From contig JAGVSM010002913.1 in NCBI GenBank assembly GCA_022494885.1, positions 186,001 to 250,000 of the forward strand: a DNA stretch of 64,000 bases, given 5' to 3'. Below, piece by piece: positions 33,081-46,144 of this stretch (positions within the stretch are counted from its first letter, which is position 1; every line of letters starts with the position of its first letter). A program made the position numbers and the translations under genes. Under the pieces are notes generated by a model. That model was not told the origin of the DNA. It saw only the letters and a list, made by a program, of their open reading frames with translations, and ran no database searches. This DNA comes from Micrasema longulum (lineage: Eukaryota > Arthropoda > Insecta > Trichoptera > Brachycentridae).

Positions 33081-33740
33081 TTATAAAATAAAGTTGATGT
33101 CCCTATATCCAGAATAGGTGTGATTGATAAAGGTTATTTTTTTTATTGTTATTCTTGTAACAGCATTTACATTGTAATCATAATAATGCATTTAATATTA
33201 TACTATAATTCAACTTCTGCGGTATATACAAATTGGTAAGCGCGCAAATTATTTTGCAATCCATGTTTACGATAAAATGCCGCCATTTTTGCTTCTGATT
33301 CAGGTGCCACACAGCGTTAAAATATGGAACTAACGTTAAAACGAGCCTATAATATTACGAGACTATGAAAATGCAGGCCGAGGAAAAAAGGCGTGATTTT
33401 CACATTACCTTTTTATAAAAGCGTTTGAAACGCAACAATCTTTTTACACGTGCCAGTACTTTGTTTATTTATCTAATCTTCAGAGATTAATGTTGCGGCT
33501 GGTAGTGAAACTACGCATACCGTCGAATTTTTCCAAAAAAAGAAAAACTTTGTCTCATTGACATACCTTTATATGTTGAGTTGAATTGATTTCTTTCGAT
33601 TAGGTTGCAAGAATAACTTATCCCGTTTTTCATTTGAACACCGAGAATACCGGGTATGTAGGTCGCTGGCTGGCAGACATTTTTGTAAACCAGCTATCGT
33701 CATACACAAGTTAGATCTCGTACGGGAGGGACCTGCGCGA
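33081..33740. other. unrecognised, partly GC-richer unique DNA
   Basis: 33,225-33,420 and 33,600-33,740 look less repetitive than their surroundings. No coding was identified. It immediately precedes the candidate promoter. Confidence 0.3.
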
Positions 33741-33759
33741 AGCGCTTGCGCCGAACAAA

Positions 33760-34036
33760 TATAAAACTTGTTTATTTTAATCATTCAACGCGAATCTGAT
33801 CGCTCAAACCATTTGAAAGTTATGTGTCGTGAATTTGTGCTTTATTCTAAAATATTCACCCTACAGCGGACTGGACAGAGACAGTTTTGACATTAAAAGT
33901 TTGGGTGATAACTTTTCGGACCGACGCTTTTCAGACTCGAGCCTCGTAGTACGTAAATTTCGGCTTATTTTGTGCAAAGCAGATATCGGGAGGAACTATG
34001 CTATACGGACGAACATACGACATGGAGAGGGAAGCG
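33760..34036 (+). promoter_or_regulatory. candidate TATA promoter and short first exon
   Basis: TATAAAA at 33,760-33,766 is followed by TCATTC at 33,781 (arthropod-initiator-like, a little closer than usual), ~215 bp of mixed-composition sequence, an ATG at 33,998 and 13 codons (MLYGRTYDMEREA) up to 34,036. There GCG|GTTAGT offers a splice donor in phase 0. The exon at 63,060 also starts in phase 0, so the two could be joined in frame. GTTAGT is not the best donor and the intron would be ~29 kb. This is a hypothesis from signal order only. Confidence 0.3.
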
Positions 34037-34039
34037 GTT

Positions 34040-36794
34040 AGTAAATTAAAATCATACTTTACAATTTTCTTGTAAATATTTACTAAAACACTTTGCCGAC
34101 AGATTACATCGTCTGTTTGTGAATAATCTGCTACTTTTCCTTTACACATTTTCGAAAAAGTTTAGACAGCAAAACGTTTATCATTTTTTTTATCGCGCTG
34201 ATTTGAGTTTCAGGTTATATTGTCAGTTTTTCACAATAAAACATACAACAAATTAATGAAAATGCTCCACCTTCGTTGAATTATTTGATTTCAAATATCC
34301 GCTTTCTCTTATCGTGTTGCAATGTTTATTAATTTTGAATGCCCATTTTATCAATTAAAGCGCTGGCTACTTTCTATTTAATGCATAAATTAATATATTT
34401 ATTTGACATGTGTCATTCTATTAATGAGCCCAGAAAGCCGTTTCGTTGCTAATTGAATTGTTTTAACTGACTAATCAATAAATAAAATTATTTTATTGAC
34501 TAACCATAGCCATAGAACTTATTGAATTACCTTTGCATACTATTTTATGTGTAAAATTATAGTAATATATTTCGTCAGTATACTGGTAAACCCCTCTAAA
34601 TGCTATACTAAAAAAATCATTTTAAATACGATACATATTCATGGAACTATCTAAGTTTCTTTAAATTGTTTTGATGGATCAGGTTTATAAAAAAATATAT
34701 CCAGTTAAGGGGATTAACAGTTTTCACCAGAAAACATTAAAAAAATTGTGGATGTTTATGCGTGGATATCTTTGAAACCAATTTTTGGAGGATTTTGAGA
34801 ATTTTATCAGTTGATAAAGCTTAAAAAAAAATATATAACTGCATTTATTACTTGTTTTCTCGAATTTTGTCATTTAGAGGGTATCATCATTACAAGACGA
34901 TTGAATGGTTACAGAAATAATACAATTGTACAGAAAAATTATAAAAGTTCAAGAAAAAACATTCTCACGTTATACATCGGATTTACATTTTACATATATT
35001 ATATTATATTATTAGACAAAATGAGATTATTCAATATTTTCTTTGAAATAAATTTAAAAAAACTTCTGCATTGAATAAAGTAGATGCCAGGAAACATGAA
35101 AAAACGTGTCTCACGCCCACTGAATATAAATGCAATATTTTGATATTATCTGAAACCAAGATATGTATGTAAGATTTATTGCGCAGCAAATGTCAGAACT
35201 TTTCATAAGATATTAAAGAGTATAATTATGTATAAATGATGCACACACATTTGCCACTTGATTGTTAATCGTTTATCTGAAGAAGAATACCAATAGATCG
35301 GAAAATACTTATTTAATTAAAAGTTATTTATAAATAAAATATAGGAAAAGGCGTGTCTTATGCAAGAAACTAATAATGATTGTTTGTCATTGTATAATCT
35401 TTCAGCATGATAAGAATATTATTAAAATAAAATCAAATAAAAAATAACTGGTAATAAATCAATGTAAATTCCGCAATAAATTTAAATGATTAGTGTTTAT
35501 AAATGGGAGATAAAATATGAATTTTGGTAGTATTTTAATAAAAATGTCGCCTGTATTGGTTCATTATCTTCAAAAGCTTGACAAAAAATATTATATCAGT
35601 TATTTAGTGTAACAGGAATGCGACCCGAGTAGTGATTGTTTTATCTCTGAACTAGAAAATAAAATAATAAACATTGTTTTATTTTAATAATAATCAACGC
35701 GTCCATTCCTTTTTTTGTTATTAATTTATTAGTCATGTTGCTACTCAAAATCATATTTAAAAAACTACTTGATTTTTCACAATGTTCAATTAAAAGATAC
35801 GTTTCATAAAATCGCAAATAAATTGTTAGGGTGGGTGGCTTTTTGCAGTTTTTTTTTATATCAAATTTAATTAAAACCGAATTCGGGAATTTTTCGAAAA
35901 ATTAATTATCATTGAAATTGATAAACCAGTTGAACTTAACAAAAATAATTTTAATATTATGCTCTCAAACTTACAGTACTTGGTACTCCACAGCGTAGCA
36001 GCTAGAGATACTAAAAAGTTTATTAAAATACTCAAGTATGGGATAGAAAATTTACAAATATTCTTGCTGCGTTGCAAGGTTAAAAAAAAACTTAAATACA
36101 AATTTTTACAGACGGCTTTTATCAGGAAAGCGGGACAAAATCTAAAAAATACAGAATGTCTCATAAACACAAGACCTCTGAGACCCCTAGTTATAGCTAA
36201 TATACTATTTACTATGGGTCTCACAAAACCGACCGATTGAAGATAAAGAATCCAAGAGATGACAGAATAATGACACCATATTCTTTACAAATAATAATTA
36301 GCTTTTAATACCAGTAGTCAGTCGCTATGATTGGCCAGTTTTGAGGATACGTTTTTATACAATGACGTACTTATTAGCAATTCATTCAAAACTTTGGCTA
36401 CTCAATGAATCTTTTTTATGTTTGGGAAAAATACGACTGAAATAAAAAGTATTTTGTTCTAGTGAATAAATTTAAGATTTCCCAGATGAACTGACTAACG
36501 CCATGACTCTCATACTACAAAGTTTTTGCGAACCGTGTCCAAATGAATTTACCGTTACATTGAACATAAAATACAGCAGATTTGTATTGGTCGGTAGTTG
36601 GTATGCTAGTTTATTATATTCGCCGCAAAATACAATACGCAATAAATTAAAGTTTTGAAATATAAAAATGTGTACTTTATAAATATTTTGATTTCATATT
36701 GAACCCTCGTTCAGTTTAAAACATATTTAATAATCTTCATTTCGGAAGAACCAATAGAGTAATAATTAAGTCAAAGCTTTCTGCATAATTAATT
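34040..36794. other. AT-rich DNA, nothing supported
   Basis: Frames on both strands at 35.87-36.24 kb (117 and 93 codons) overlap antisense and show no motif. I do not call either a gene. Otherwise there is no coding, RNA or repeat feature. Confidence 0.35.
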
Positions 36795-37060
36795 ATGATC
36801 CAAATTTGTTGCTACAGAGAGGGGGAAACATTTTTAAGAAGGTAATATGAAAGTCTAGGCATTTACAGGGCTTAAAACTTGTCATTGACTGCTTTAAGAT
36901 GACACTTTACACACCGTGTAACATTCATCAATCTGTCCATGTTTAAACATCAACATTTCCTCAACTCTACCATCTGTTGACTTTTGTAAAAGTAAAAGAA
37001 GAAATCTATCCTGTCAACTAACATTTGAACACACTCAAAACATTGTTGATTTAATATGAT
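36795..37060. mobile_element. MITE, 'GTCTAGGCAT' family, copy E (right end lost)
   Basis: CCAAATTTGTTGCTACAGAG, AACATTTTTAAGAAGGTAAT, GAAAGTCTAGGCATTTACAG, CACTTTACACACCGTGTAAC, then ACACACTCAAAACATTGTTG. It has the left terminus and interior but no right inverted repeat. Confidence 0.65.
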
Positions 37061-37074
37061 TTAAAAACGTAAGG

Positions 37075-37140
37075 AATTTATTTATTTATTTTATTTTATT
37101 TATCTTCTTTTATTCAGGAAACCTAGAGTACGGTTAAATA
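37075..37140 (-). mobile_element. LINE 3'-end-like fragment
   Basis: TTTATTTATTTTATTTTATT followed by CAGGAAACCTAGAGTACGG resembles the minus-strand 3' termini of the LINEs at 48.7 and 19.4 kb. No coding adjoins it. Confidence 0.35.
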
Positions 37141-40100
37141 GTTTTATATTTTACACAGTTAGACTTAACTCTAATAGACCAGTGAATTTCTTATATTATA
37201 TAATAATTATATGTAAGGTTATCAATGAAAGTACAAAAAAGAGAAGGAAAAAAAAAACGCAAATGGAAGTTGTTTAAAATTTTTAATTAAAGTAAAAAAA
37301 GTTATTTAAAAGTTTGTAGTTAGTATTTACAAATGGAAATAATATTGAAAATGAAAAAAAACATTTATAATTTTTATTAATTTTTAATTTCTATTTATGT
37401 TTTACTCTGTTTCCACAAATATGATTGGAAACAATATAACTGAAAATTCATCACGCCTCAAATTCACTAATATGAATTTTTGAGCGTAATAACATAGTTA
37501 TTTACCCTAAACATGATGATTATTTTATTTTTCCTTAAGAGTTCCTAGAAAATACATATCTTTTCCGAGATTTTAATGAATTTTACCCATTTGCAATAAT
37601 ATTATCGCGTAATTAACAGTGTGTACTCGCTTTGTGGTAAAAAATGCGGTTTCGCATAAACTAATACATTAGGACGTCGTAATTAAAAGCATGTCTCATA
37701 ATATTTTATTGTAAGCTGACTTTCTAAGAGTTGAATTAACTAAAACAACTCTTAATATTTTTATTGCTATTAAGTGTTATTTACCAACTTTAGCAAATAA
37801 ACGTTTTTTTAATTAATATGACGCACTAGAATGTGTAATGTAATTCTTATAAAATAAAAATCTCTAAAATAAATAAAGTTTCTCTGAAAGCCTTGAACTT
37901 AAGTTTTTCCTAAAAATCTTAAGTATCTATCGTTTTTGAAATTGTTTGATTTATTTATTTATGAAAATGTTAGTCTGTGTTTTTTTAAAACATGTTCTCG
38001 TTATGATTTATTCATTTACGAAAATGATAAAACTTTTCTCGTCATTATATTACTTACAGTATAAACAGTTTCAACAAATATGTTTAATTTCTGTATTTAT
38101 TTATATTATGCTTCAAATTAAGCAATTTATAAATTTAAAAAAATCGTTTAATTTTACCTAATTAAAAAAATATTCTCAATGTTATTGAAGTGCATATAAA
38201 ACTAACTCGATAACAGTTTGTTCAAGTTATGATTAATGTACATAAATACATATTATTGTTTTTTTAATTTTATAATTCCATCCATCAGGTAATCAATTAA
38301 AAAACATTTTGTCCATTTTTGTTGAAACTTTTTTATTTGTTGGTGTTCTAAAAAAAAAAACATTAAAAAATTATCGCGTTAATTACTTTTTTTTCATGAA
38401 TATAACTCCTCTTTACTACCAACTTTTGAGATCAGGAATAAGTCACCCTTATATCTAGTAAATGGTACATATTGTGAGCATACAAAAAAAACTGGCCAAG
38501 TCAGAACTCTTGTTTGTTGGCAAATCAAGATTTAAGTTTTTAGTGTTTTTGTGATTTTAAGTTTCTTTTGCTTTACACAGACAAAGCATTAGAAGTGTAT
38601 TATATTAATATGAAAGAGTTACATTTTATCAGTATTTCATGTAGCAGATGTTCATAGACTAACTTGAGTAATTTACAATTGTCAGTTCCGTAACAAACTT
38701 TGGAATTTTTGTGGACTTTTTTTTTCAGTCAAAGGTACCACCCAGTACTAAAAATTTGTGAAAAATATAAAAATCAAAATATTTGACTTTGCTACTGTTC
38801 GCTTTATGTTCATGATATACGAGTATTTTGATTACAAGGAAAAAATGTTTACTTTTTCATATACAATTTTGATATGGTACAGTGGACATGACTTACGTTT
38901 CATATTAAGAGTAAGTGGACATGCACACATCCTGTTTATGTAATTAATCAATTCAAGCAGCAAATATGTTTCGTGTTTTTCCATCCTCCAATGCGTTTGG
39001 TAAATAAGTTTTCTAACCTTATGAAAAAAGTATTCATAACACACATACATAATATAGAATTTACGTGTATTTTAAAATAAATTAAAGGACTTTAAGCTAA
39101 CATTCAGTACTGTTTACATTGAAAATTTAAATTTTATTCATTGTAAACTTCGTTTTATTAAAACACGTTGACAGTTAAATAAGGTAATTATTACTGTAGA
39201 GTTCCATTAATAAAACTAATTTTTTAAATGTTTTATTTCAGTAGGACACATTAGTGATGTTCAAAATTAAATAGTTATTAAAATAAACTATTCAATTGCA
39301 AAGCACGCTAATCTAAATTACAATTTTAAAACATTATATAAACTAAATACACTGTAAAAATACAAAAAAAAATACGTAAAGTTTTGAAGATTTAAAAGTA
39401 ATATTGATTTAGCAGCAGCATGTTATTGCCAAAAAGCTTAATTTAGCAAAATTAAAATTGAATTCATTGATTTTCTGAAGTATTTTGTTCTATCTTTTAA
39501 GCGATAATTTTATTTGAAAACATTTGTACGAAAGCTCAAAACGTTTATTTTCAAAACAATAATGAAAGGTCTGAGCTTGATCGGTTAGCACAGCTTGCTG
39601 TTGTCAAAAAATTACAATGAGTACTCATAGCGTTAATTTTTTTCACGAATTCATGATTAATTTACCAAAAAAATTGACTTGTAAAAAAATACATCGATAA
39701 TTATAACTCTCTCTTGAATCAACTTCAGTCGGAATAACGGTCGGAAATGTAAACAAAAATATATTTTTCAGAAGGCAAGTATATTTTGCATGTTTTATAA
39801 AACTGAAAATAATTTTCTGATTAGAAGTGAAAGTCATTATTTCTTGTAATAAGCCCCAATAAAAGGTTAATAATTATTACGCCATCAAACGCCAGAAAAT
39901 CAATTCACTGTCTATGTTTGTATGCGTGTAAGCGAATGTATTTACAAAATAATACAAAATACCCACCTTTGTGATGTTTGGCATTTATATTTGCTATTAA
40001 CCTTGTATGAGTTCGCAAAAGTTAAAACATTTTATCTGAAAATAAAATTGAAATGAAAAATTGAAATAAAAATGATCAGTTTAGAGGCGAAGTCAACTGC

Positions 40101-40200
40101 GCGTTAAATAATGTAATGTAGGTACTTAAATACATTGGCGAATTGAGAACAATAAATTGTTACCTTATAAGATAATAAAGCAAATTCAGTTTTTAATTAA
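37141..40200. other. very AT-rich DNA, nothing supported
   Basis: Long T and A runs and short chance frames. No repeat, RNA or gene was identified. Confidence 0.4.
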
Positions 40201-40520
40201 TTAAATTACCGAGCGATAAAATAAGATTAGACATTTAAGTCTCGCTATGGGCATTCGCAAGAAAATACATTTTTTATCAAAACCTGAACAATTACCATGG
40301 GACGGGAACGGTGCGTAGAGGGGGGAGCGAGGGAGAAGGGGGAGGTACCTAGCGCGCCTTTTGAAATTGGAAAAACCGACTAGTCCTTGAAATATATGGA
40401 CCGGTTTCGTGAAAGGGATAGACGTATGCAAAGTCGAGAGACGGCAAATCAAAATGCTAATATCATTTGATCGTTGGACCGTGATAGCCACGGTAGGTAT
40501 TGTAACGAGGGGGTCAATAT
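40201..40520. other. GC-richer block with purine-rich, G-quadruplex-like tract
   Basis: 40,313-40,351 is G-rich on the + strand (AGAGGGGGGAGCGAGGG, then AGAAGGGGGAGG), unusual in this AT-rich context. A 96-codon minus frame spans the block but has no recognisable domain. It may be a regulatory or repeat-derived segment. Confidence 0.35.
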
Positions 40521-41720
40521 TGTATTCACGTCTGCATTCCTAAATTCGAGCTATTACGTTTTATTGACTTACTGTCAATTGGATATCCAAATAAAATAAT
40601 AATGTTTTTATGATTAAAATATAAAAGAAAAAAATGTAACCACCAATGCAAGCATTACGGAATTAGCAGTTTTCAGGTTTCTCGTCTACTCGCGCGTTCA
40701 GAATTTTACATACAACATCATTTCGTTACATAACTTGATAAAAAAAGTAGGTACGTACGATGTAGTGTAATATAATGGCATACATTATTATTACTGATTT
40801 TAAAAGAACTCATATCCATAAATATGCATGAAAAATGTACTAAATTTGAAACATGCTTATATTTCTAATTGATTTAGTTATGAATTCAAAACACTTAGGT
40901 ATAATAGCATAACTAGTAATAACTAATAATTCAAAATTCTTTGAATAACGAAACATCAATTACAAAAATCTAGTGGTTTTCGAAATCGTGTTTCGTTTCC
41001 TTTAAAGTAACACAAATAACATTTTTTTTTCTCATTCTCTGAGACAAATAAAAAACAGCATAAATATTTTTTTTATATTTGAGATTAATGGCATTACAAT
41101 AGTAATATACATTATGTGAGTAAATAATAAGAATATTAAATCATATTTAAATTAAATACTATTAAAACGAATTACACATGGTAAATATTGTAAATTAATT
41201 ACGATACGAGCTGTTTAGTATACAAGTATTATGTGATTTACTACTCAAAAAATTATAAATATTATTTGTGACGTGCGAATGAATCTACTTACACCTTTTT
41301 GATTGTTTTCTGATTTTATTACCAGTAGAGCATTTAAAATACTCCCGCTGTTAATGTAAGAGTGATGTTTATCTCGATAATTTAAATGTAAAATAATCAG
41401 ATTGTGTTTACGACCATTATGTTTGAGTCATATTGATAAAATAACCAACTCATCCTCAGTCACAGGACTTTCGTGTCATTCTAAATGTCACAGTCAATAG
41501 TTAAACGTTGAGATGATTCCCATTGTTTGGTTAAAGGTCACAAATCCCATAAATATCGTAACCACTGAGAAATGCGATTCAAAGCATCGCACAAAATTGT
41601 TGCTATTAAATATTCGCTATTTTACTAACTGATGTTTGTATTAAGTGCGTCATACTTTTTCAGGGTGTAGTTCAAAATCACAAAATTATCGTTACATTAT
41701 ATTCGATTAAATTAAAGTCA
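40521..41720. other. AT-rich DNA, nothing supported
   Basis: No frame or repeat was recognised. Confidence 0.4.
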
Positions 41721-41723
41721 AAG

Positions 41724-42388
41724 ATCTCGACAGAAAGGAAAATGATTTAAGAAGCAAATAAAAAGTAGTCGTTGCTGGTAAGTCAGTTAAAGTGACAGAA
41801 ATGAAAATGACTTAAGAAGCAAATATGAAGTAGTCGTTGCTAGTATGTCAGTTAAAGTGACATAAAAAAATGATTTAAGAAGCAAATACGAAGTAGTCGT
41901 TGCTGGTAAAACAGTTAAAGTGACAGAAAAGAAAATGACTTAAGAAGCAAATATGAAGTAGTCGTTGCTAGTATGTCAGTTAAAGTGACATAAAAAAATG
42001 ATTTAAGAAGCAAATACTAAGTAGTCGTTGCTGGTAAGTCAGTTAAAGTGACAGAAATGAAAATGACTTAAGAAGCAAATATGAAGTAGTCGTTGCTAGT
42101 ACGTCAGTTAAAGTGACATAAAAAAATTATTTATGAAGCAAATACGAAGTAGTCGTTGCTGGTAAGACAGTTAAAGTGACAGAAAGGAAAATGATTTAAG
42201 AAGCAAATGCGAAGTAGTCGTTGCTGGTAAGACAGTTAAAGTGACAGAAAGGAAAATGATTTAAGAAGCAAATACAAAGTAGTCGTTGCTGGTAAGACAG
42301 TTAAAGTGACAGAAAGGAAAATGATTTAAGAAGCAAATAATATGAAGTAGTCGTTGCTGGTAAGTCAGTTAAAGTGATAAAAAATCAT
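41724..42388. repeat. ~65-bp minisatellite, ten units, dimeric higher-order pattern
   Basis: The anchor GTAGTCGTTGCT starts at 41,765, 41,830, 41,893, 41,958, 42,021, 42,086, 42,149, 42,214, 42,279 and 42,347, so spacings are 65, 63, 65, 63, 65, 63, 65, 65 and 68. Units 1-6 alternate two variants: one with CTGGTAAG..CAG and AGAAATGAAAATGAC or close, the other with CTAGTATGTCAG and ACATAAAAAAATGATTT. Units 7-10 are a single variant with GGTAAGACAG and AGAAAGGAAAATGATTT. No unit has a sustained open frame. Confidence 0.95.
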
Positions 42389-42779
42389 ATTTGCACGTCA
42401 TTATTAAACCCGCTATGTGTTGAATCCAGTAATCATCTAAAAATATTTGAAAGTATTCAAATATGTGTGTGTATATTATATATTTATAAGTGGTTACAGA
42501 TAAAACGAAAAACGTGGAACTCCTTATTAACACAATCAAGATCAAATTAATGATGAATCTGATTATCGGTGATGCTGTAGGTATTGATAATTATATTATT
42601 AATTAATTATATAAGAAGTCAATAAATATAGATATCTCGGCCACAACATTTTACTCTCCAGAGATAACCAAACCGCTGAGCTTCAGAAGAGAATCGGTCT
42701 TGGGTGGGCATCATATATGGCAATCTGAAGAAGTTCTTCGACAGCGAGATTCTCTAAACTCTGAAACGTAGAATATATA

Positions 42780-43035
42780 TATTTATTTTATTTTATTTTT
42801 ATTTTATTTATTGAGGATACCAACAGTAATACATGTAACAAAAATATAACAAATAAAATATTTAGAGAATAAAACCAATGACAGATATCCACAGAAATAC
42901 ATTAAATACACGTACAATACATACTAGTGTGTTCGTGTGAATATAAGTGAGTGAGAGGGTGGGTGAGTGGGTGTTATATTGGAATGAGGGTGGGCATGAG
43001 TGTAAATATTGCACAAGTGTCAAGTGTCGAAAATA
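42780..43035 (-). mobile_element. LINE 3' UTR-like segment
   Basis: TTTATTTTATTTTTATTTTA, then TTGAGGATACCAACAGTAAT and a GT/GGGTGAGTG-rich tract (42,930-43,000) resemble the layout of the GT-rich 3' UTR at 32.7-32.9 kb. No coding was recognised in the adjoining bases. Confidence 0.4.
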
Positions 43036-43229
43036 TAAATATATTTTGTTTATTCAGAAATATATATAAAATATTAAAAATTAGAGATAAAATAAGATAA
43101 TATAAGGCTTTATTATTAAAACTAAGTATAAGAAAAAAAAGTATGTTTAAAGACGCGCATTTTAAATGTTATTTTTTTACAATCAAATGGATCAATAAGG
43201 GGAAAGTTCAAATTCACGAGCAAAACATA

Positions 43230-43720
43230 TAAGTGGAGAGTTCTGGGCATAGTTCGTACAAACTGCTGGCACATGAAATAGAGAGATCGACGTGTGACGG
43301 GTGCAGTAGCCGGGGACAATGTGTACTTTCGGTATTGACGTATGGGTCAGAAACATCTCCTTTTTACTCACCAAATTTATTATTAGGAAGCTCCGTGCAG
43401 CGCAGGCAAAGCATGAAAGAGCTATGCTACGAGTGTATATAAAACTCTCTGATCGGATAAGAAACACCGAGATAGGTAGAAGATCGGAAGTAACGGACGC
43501 AGTTCAAAGGGTGGCTGAGCTGAAATTGTCATTTGCCGGATATGTTGCCAGACTAAAAGACTAAAGATGGACTAAAAGGGCAGTCTAGTGGAGACTTCGC
43601 GAAGACAAAAGAAGTAGAAAGAGACCCTCACGCGATGGTCGGATGATATTAAAAGAATTGCTGGTGACTGGATGCAGACAGATTCACCTGATATGAAAAT
43701 GCTCATTGAGCGTTAATAAT
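43230..43720 (+). mobile_element. RTE-like LINE C-terminal tail
   Basis: Around 43,320-43,561 pieces read VLSVLTYGSET, KLRAAQAKHERAMLRVYIKL, SDRIRNTEIGRRSEVTDAVQ and RVAELKLSFAGYVARLKD. After a stop come RWTKRAV, WRLREDKRSRKRPS and, frameshifted, DDIKRIAGDWMQTDSPDM-like residues (last codon near 43,715). This is the 'RAM-RV-L-DRIRN-EIR-R--VTD' tail typical of RTE-like LINEs. The same subfamily on the opposite strand is at 50.2 kb. Confidence 0.85.
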
Positions 43721-44819
43721 TCATAAATAAAATTTAAGAAAAAACACGTAGTAAAAAAAAAAAGTACACGTTCTAGTAAAAAAACTTGGGTTATTAATTT
43801 ACACATTTCAAAAAGTTATATAGATTTGTGGATTGTGATTGAATCCGTTAAAAATTTTATTGCTACCAATAGGAATATGACAGAATTATATGATTTTGCG
43901 TAAATTAAACTCCGAATTTATATAAATTAACTAAAATTAAAATCAAATCTTCCCAAAACATCAATAAATGGTGGAAGTCAAGAATATGTCAGATTTTTTT
44001 CTAATTTAATCTATGGATTTATCTAAAGATGATACTCTTAATAACCACGAGTGTGCGTGTAGCAATGTACATTATACACACAATTGTAATTTTCACAAAC
44101 ATAATAATTAGTACGTAACAGCGCATTTGTTTGAATGTGACCTTTATTAGTATTGTTGTGAGAAAATCGTACAAACTTACCATCTTTATTCAAGTTTATT
44201 ATCCTAACAATACTTACAAACAATAAAAGCCTTAATTGTTCATCAACAACACGAATTTTTTAAATTGTGAGTAATGTCTCGCTATTTGTAAACACAGTAT
44301 TTTAAAAAGTAAATTATTATATCGATCGACATCTGCAATCCTTCATTAAAGTTAAGCAAAGCATTTAATATCCATCCAGAGGAAAACTTTCTTGACCAGT
44401 CGAGTCGAGAACCATTTGAACAGTCTTTAGGAAGCAATCAATGCAACTTCCGTTTGTGTTTTTCATAGTAAAATTAAGGTCATTTATTTAATTAAAAACA
44501 AGTAAATTAGATATAACGTGTATAAGCTTCAGACTCTTAGCGTAACTACATTAAATTATAATAATATTTTTGACAATAAGTGTCTATCAGTAGCAATATT
44601 TTCAAGAACGTATACATTGCGTAGAAGGAGAATAGATAAAAATCCTAATTTCTGATCTTTTATATTTTTCATGACAATAATGAATATTTTTTACATCTAT
44701 TACTTGTATTTATCAGCAATACTTTTGATAATCTGAACTTGTTCGTTTTATTTGTTACATGTGGTATAAATTCTGACTAAAATAATAATCATTGCCTTTT
44801 TTGTACATGACAAATTGTC
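43721..44819. other. AT-rich DNA, nothing supported
   Basis: No frame or repeat was recognised. Confidence 0.4.
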
Positions 44820-45260
44820 ATTTTTTATTTATTTATTCACAATATATTCGTTTAACATTTATTAAGACACAAGTCCCAACTCCAAGGAACCAAAGTCCTG
44901 TGTTGAGTTGGGACGAATAAAATGAATGCATATATATAACAATAAAGTTATTGACTTAATACAGAAAATTAATAACTAGTTCAAACTAGAAACAAATACG
45001 GTATCTATCTGAATTTATAAATAAAAACAGAATAAAAAAAACAAGAATGAAGATGCAATAAATTTTAAAAGATTACTTGCAGACTAAGTAGAAAAAATAT
45101 GGAGGGAGAGTTCCAGCAGAACAAGTATTAACCTGTCCTTATGATATACGTACTTCTCGAAATGTTCAATCATAATTTGCCGTGTTCTATAAAATTGTAA
45201 AGCAGGCTCAATTAAATGGGCCTTTTTAAGCTTTCGTGAAAGTTTGCTTCAACCTCGTAC
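44820..45260 (-). mobile_element. possible LINE 3' end
   Basis: TTTTTATTTATTTATTCAC at 44,823 followed by an inverted pair (AAGTCCCAACTC at 44,871; GAGTTGGGAC at 44,904) and AT-rich DNA. The layout resembles LINE 3' ends in this window, but no protein block was found upstream. Confidence 0.3.
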
Positions 45261-46140
45261 TATTGCTGTAAAATAACCTTTAAAATAAATCATTTAATGG
45301 AAACAGAAATAAAACACACAGAATCCGAATATCTTGGAAGTTGATGAGCCAATCAAAATGATATGTTGGTATTTTAGAAAACAACAAAGGATGGTTTTAG
45401 GAATAAAAATATTATATTTCAAATGCGCGTTGCAGGTTAAGTGTTTAGCAGACAAATAAATTATATTTTTTTATTCTTCGGTTCGTGATTTAGGTTTAGA
45501 AGATAATTCTATACTTGTGAGTCGTTGTGAACTGTTGTTTGTTATAAGTAGTGAGTATCTAATACTAACGATCGTGACGAGGATGGTAAGTATAGATCAC
45601 GGCCAAATTCTATATTTCAGTACCTTGTCGAGTAAAAGGTTTTTTTATACACTACACAAAGCGGTTATTTATCTATCAATTAAATCCTGTTAAGTTTACA
45701 ATAAAGTTATTTTTAAAACATGATAAGGATGTGTCCAATTAAATATCCAAATTAGTTACGTTTCACGGTGAACCATTTATAAACACATTACTTAATTATT
45801 ATGCATTACTTTCAAAAAAAAATATTTGGTTCAAAATTACTAATTAAATGTTTTTTTTGGAACACGACTGTTCCTTTGCCAAAGTATGCTAATAAACAAA
45901 ATGAAATTTTATGTTTCAACTTAATTTTAAACGTTAAATGATTTAACATGGGAAACAACAAAAATAATGCTTCAAAAATTAATTTTATTGAAATACCGGA
46001 AGAAAATGTGGTATTTTATTCCGTTTCATGTAATGTGTACATTGAATTAAATTTTGTTGATTCACTGATGAATGAAATAAATTAATATAAAATAAAATAT
46101 GTATCTAAAGTACATACTTTCGTATTGAACGTTTATTATA
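45261..46140. other. unrecognised DNA with one strong splice-donor-like site
   Basis: ACGAGGATGGTAAGTATAG places an ATG (45,583) directly before GTAAGTAT, an excellent donor. Without transcript data this could equally be chance; no promoter signals of quality were found upstream. Confidence 0.2.
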
Positions 46141-46144
46141 ATAC

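Noticed and set aside
35871..36240. Overlapping antisense frames of 117 and 93 codons
   Set aside because: Both are AT-rich with no recognisable motif, and one is the mirror of the other. There are no promoter or splice signals tied to either. Chance frames are expected in this much sequence.
40201..40491. 96-codon minus frame as a gene
   Set aside because: No domain, no start context and no splice signals. The GC-richer composition alone lengthens stop-free runs.
41724..42388. CRISPR-like array
   Set aside because: Units are contiguous, with no unique spacers between short identical repeats, and the setting is eukaryotic. It is a minisatellite.
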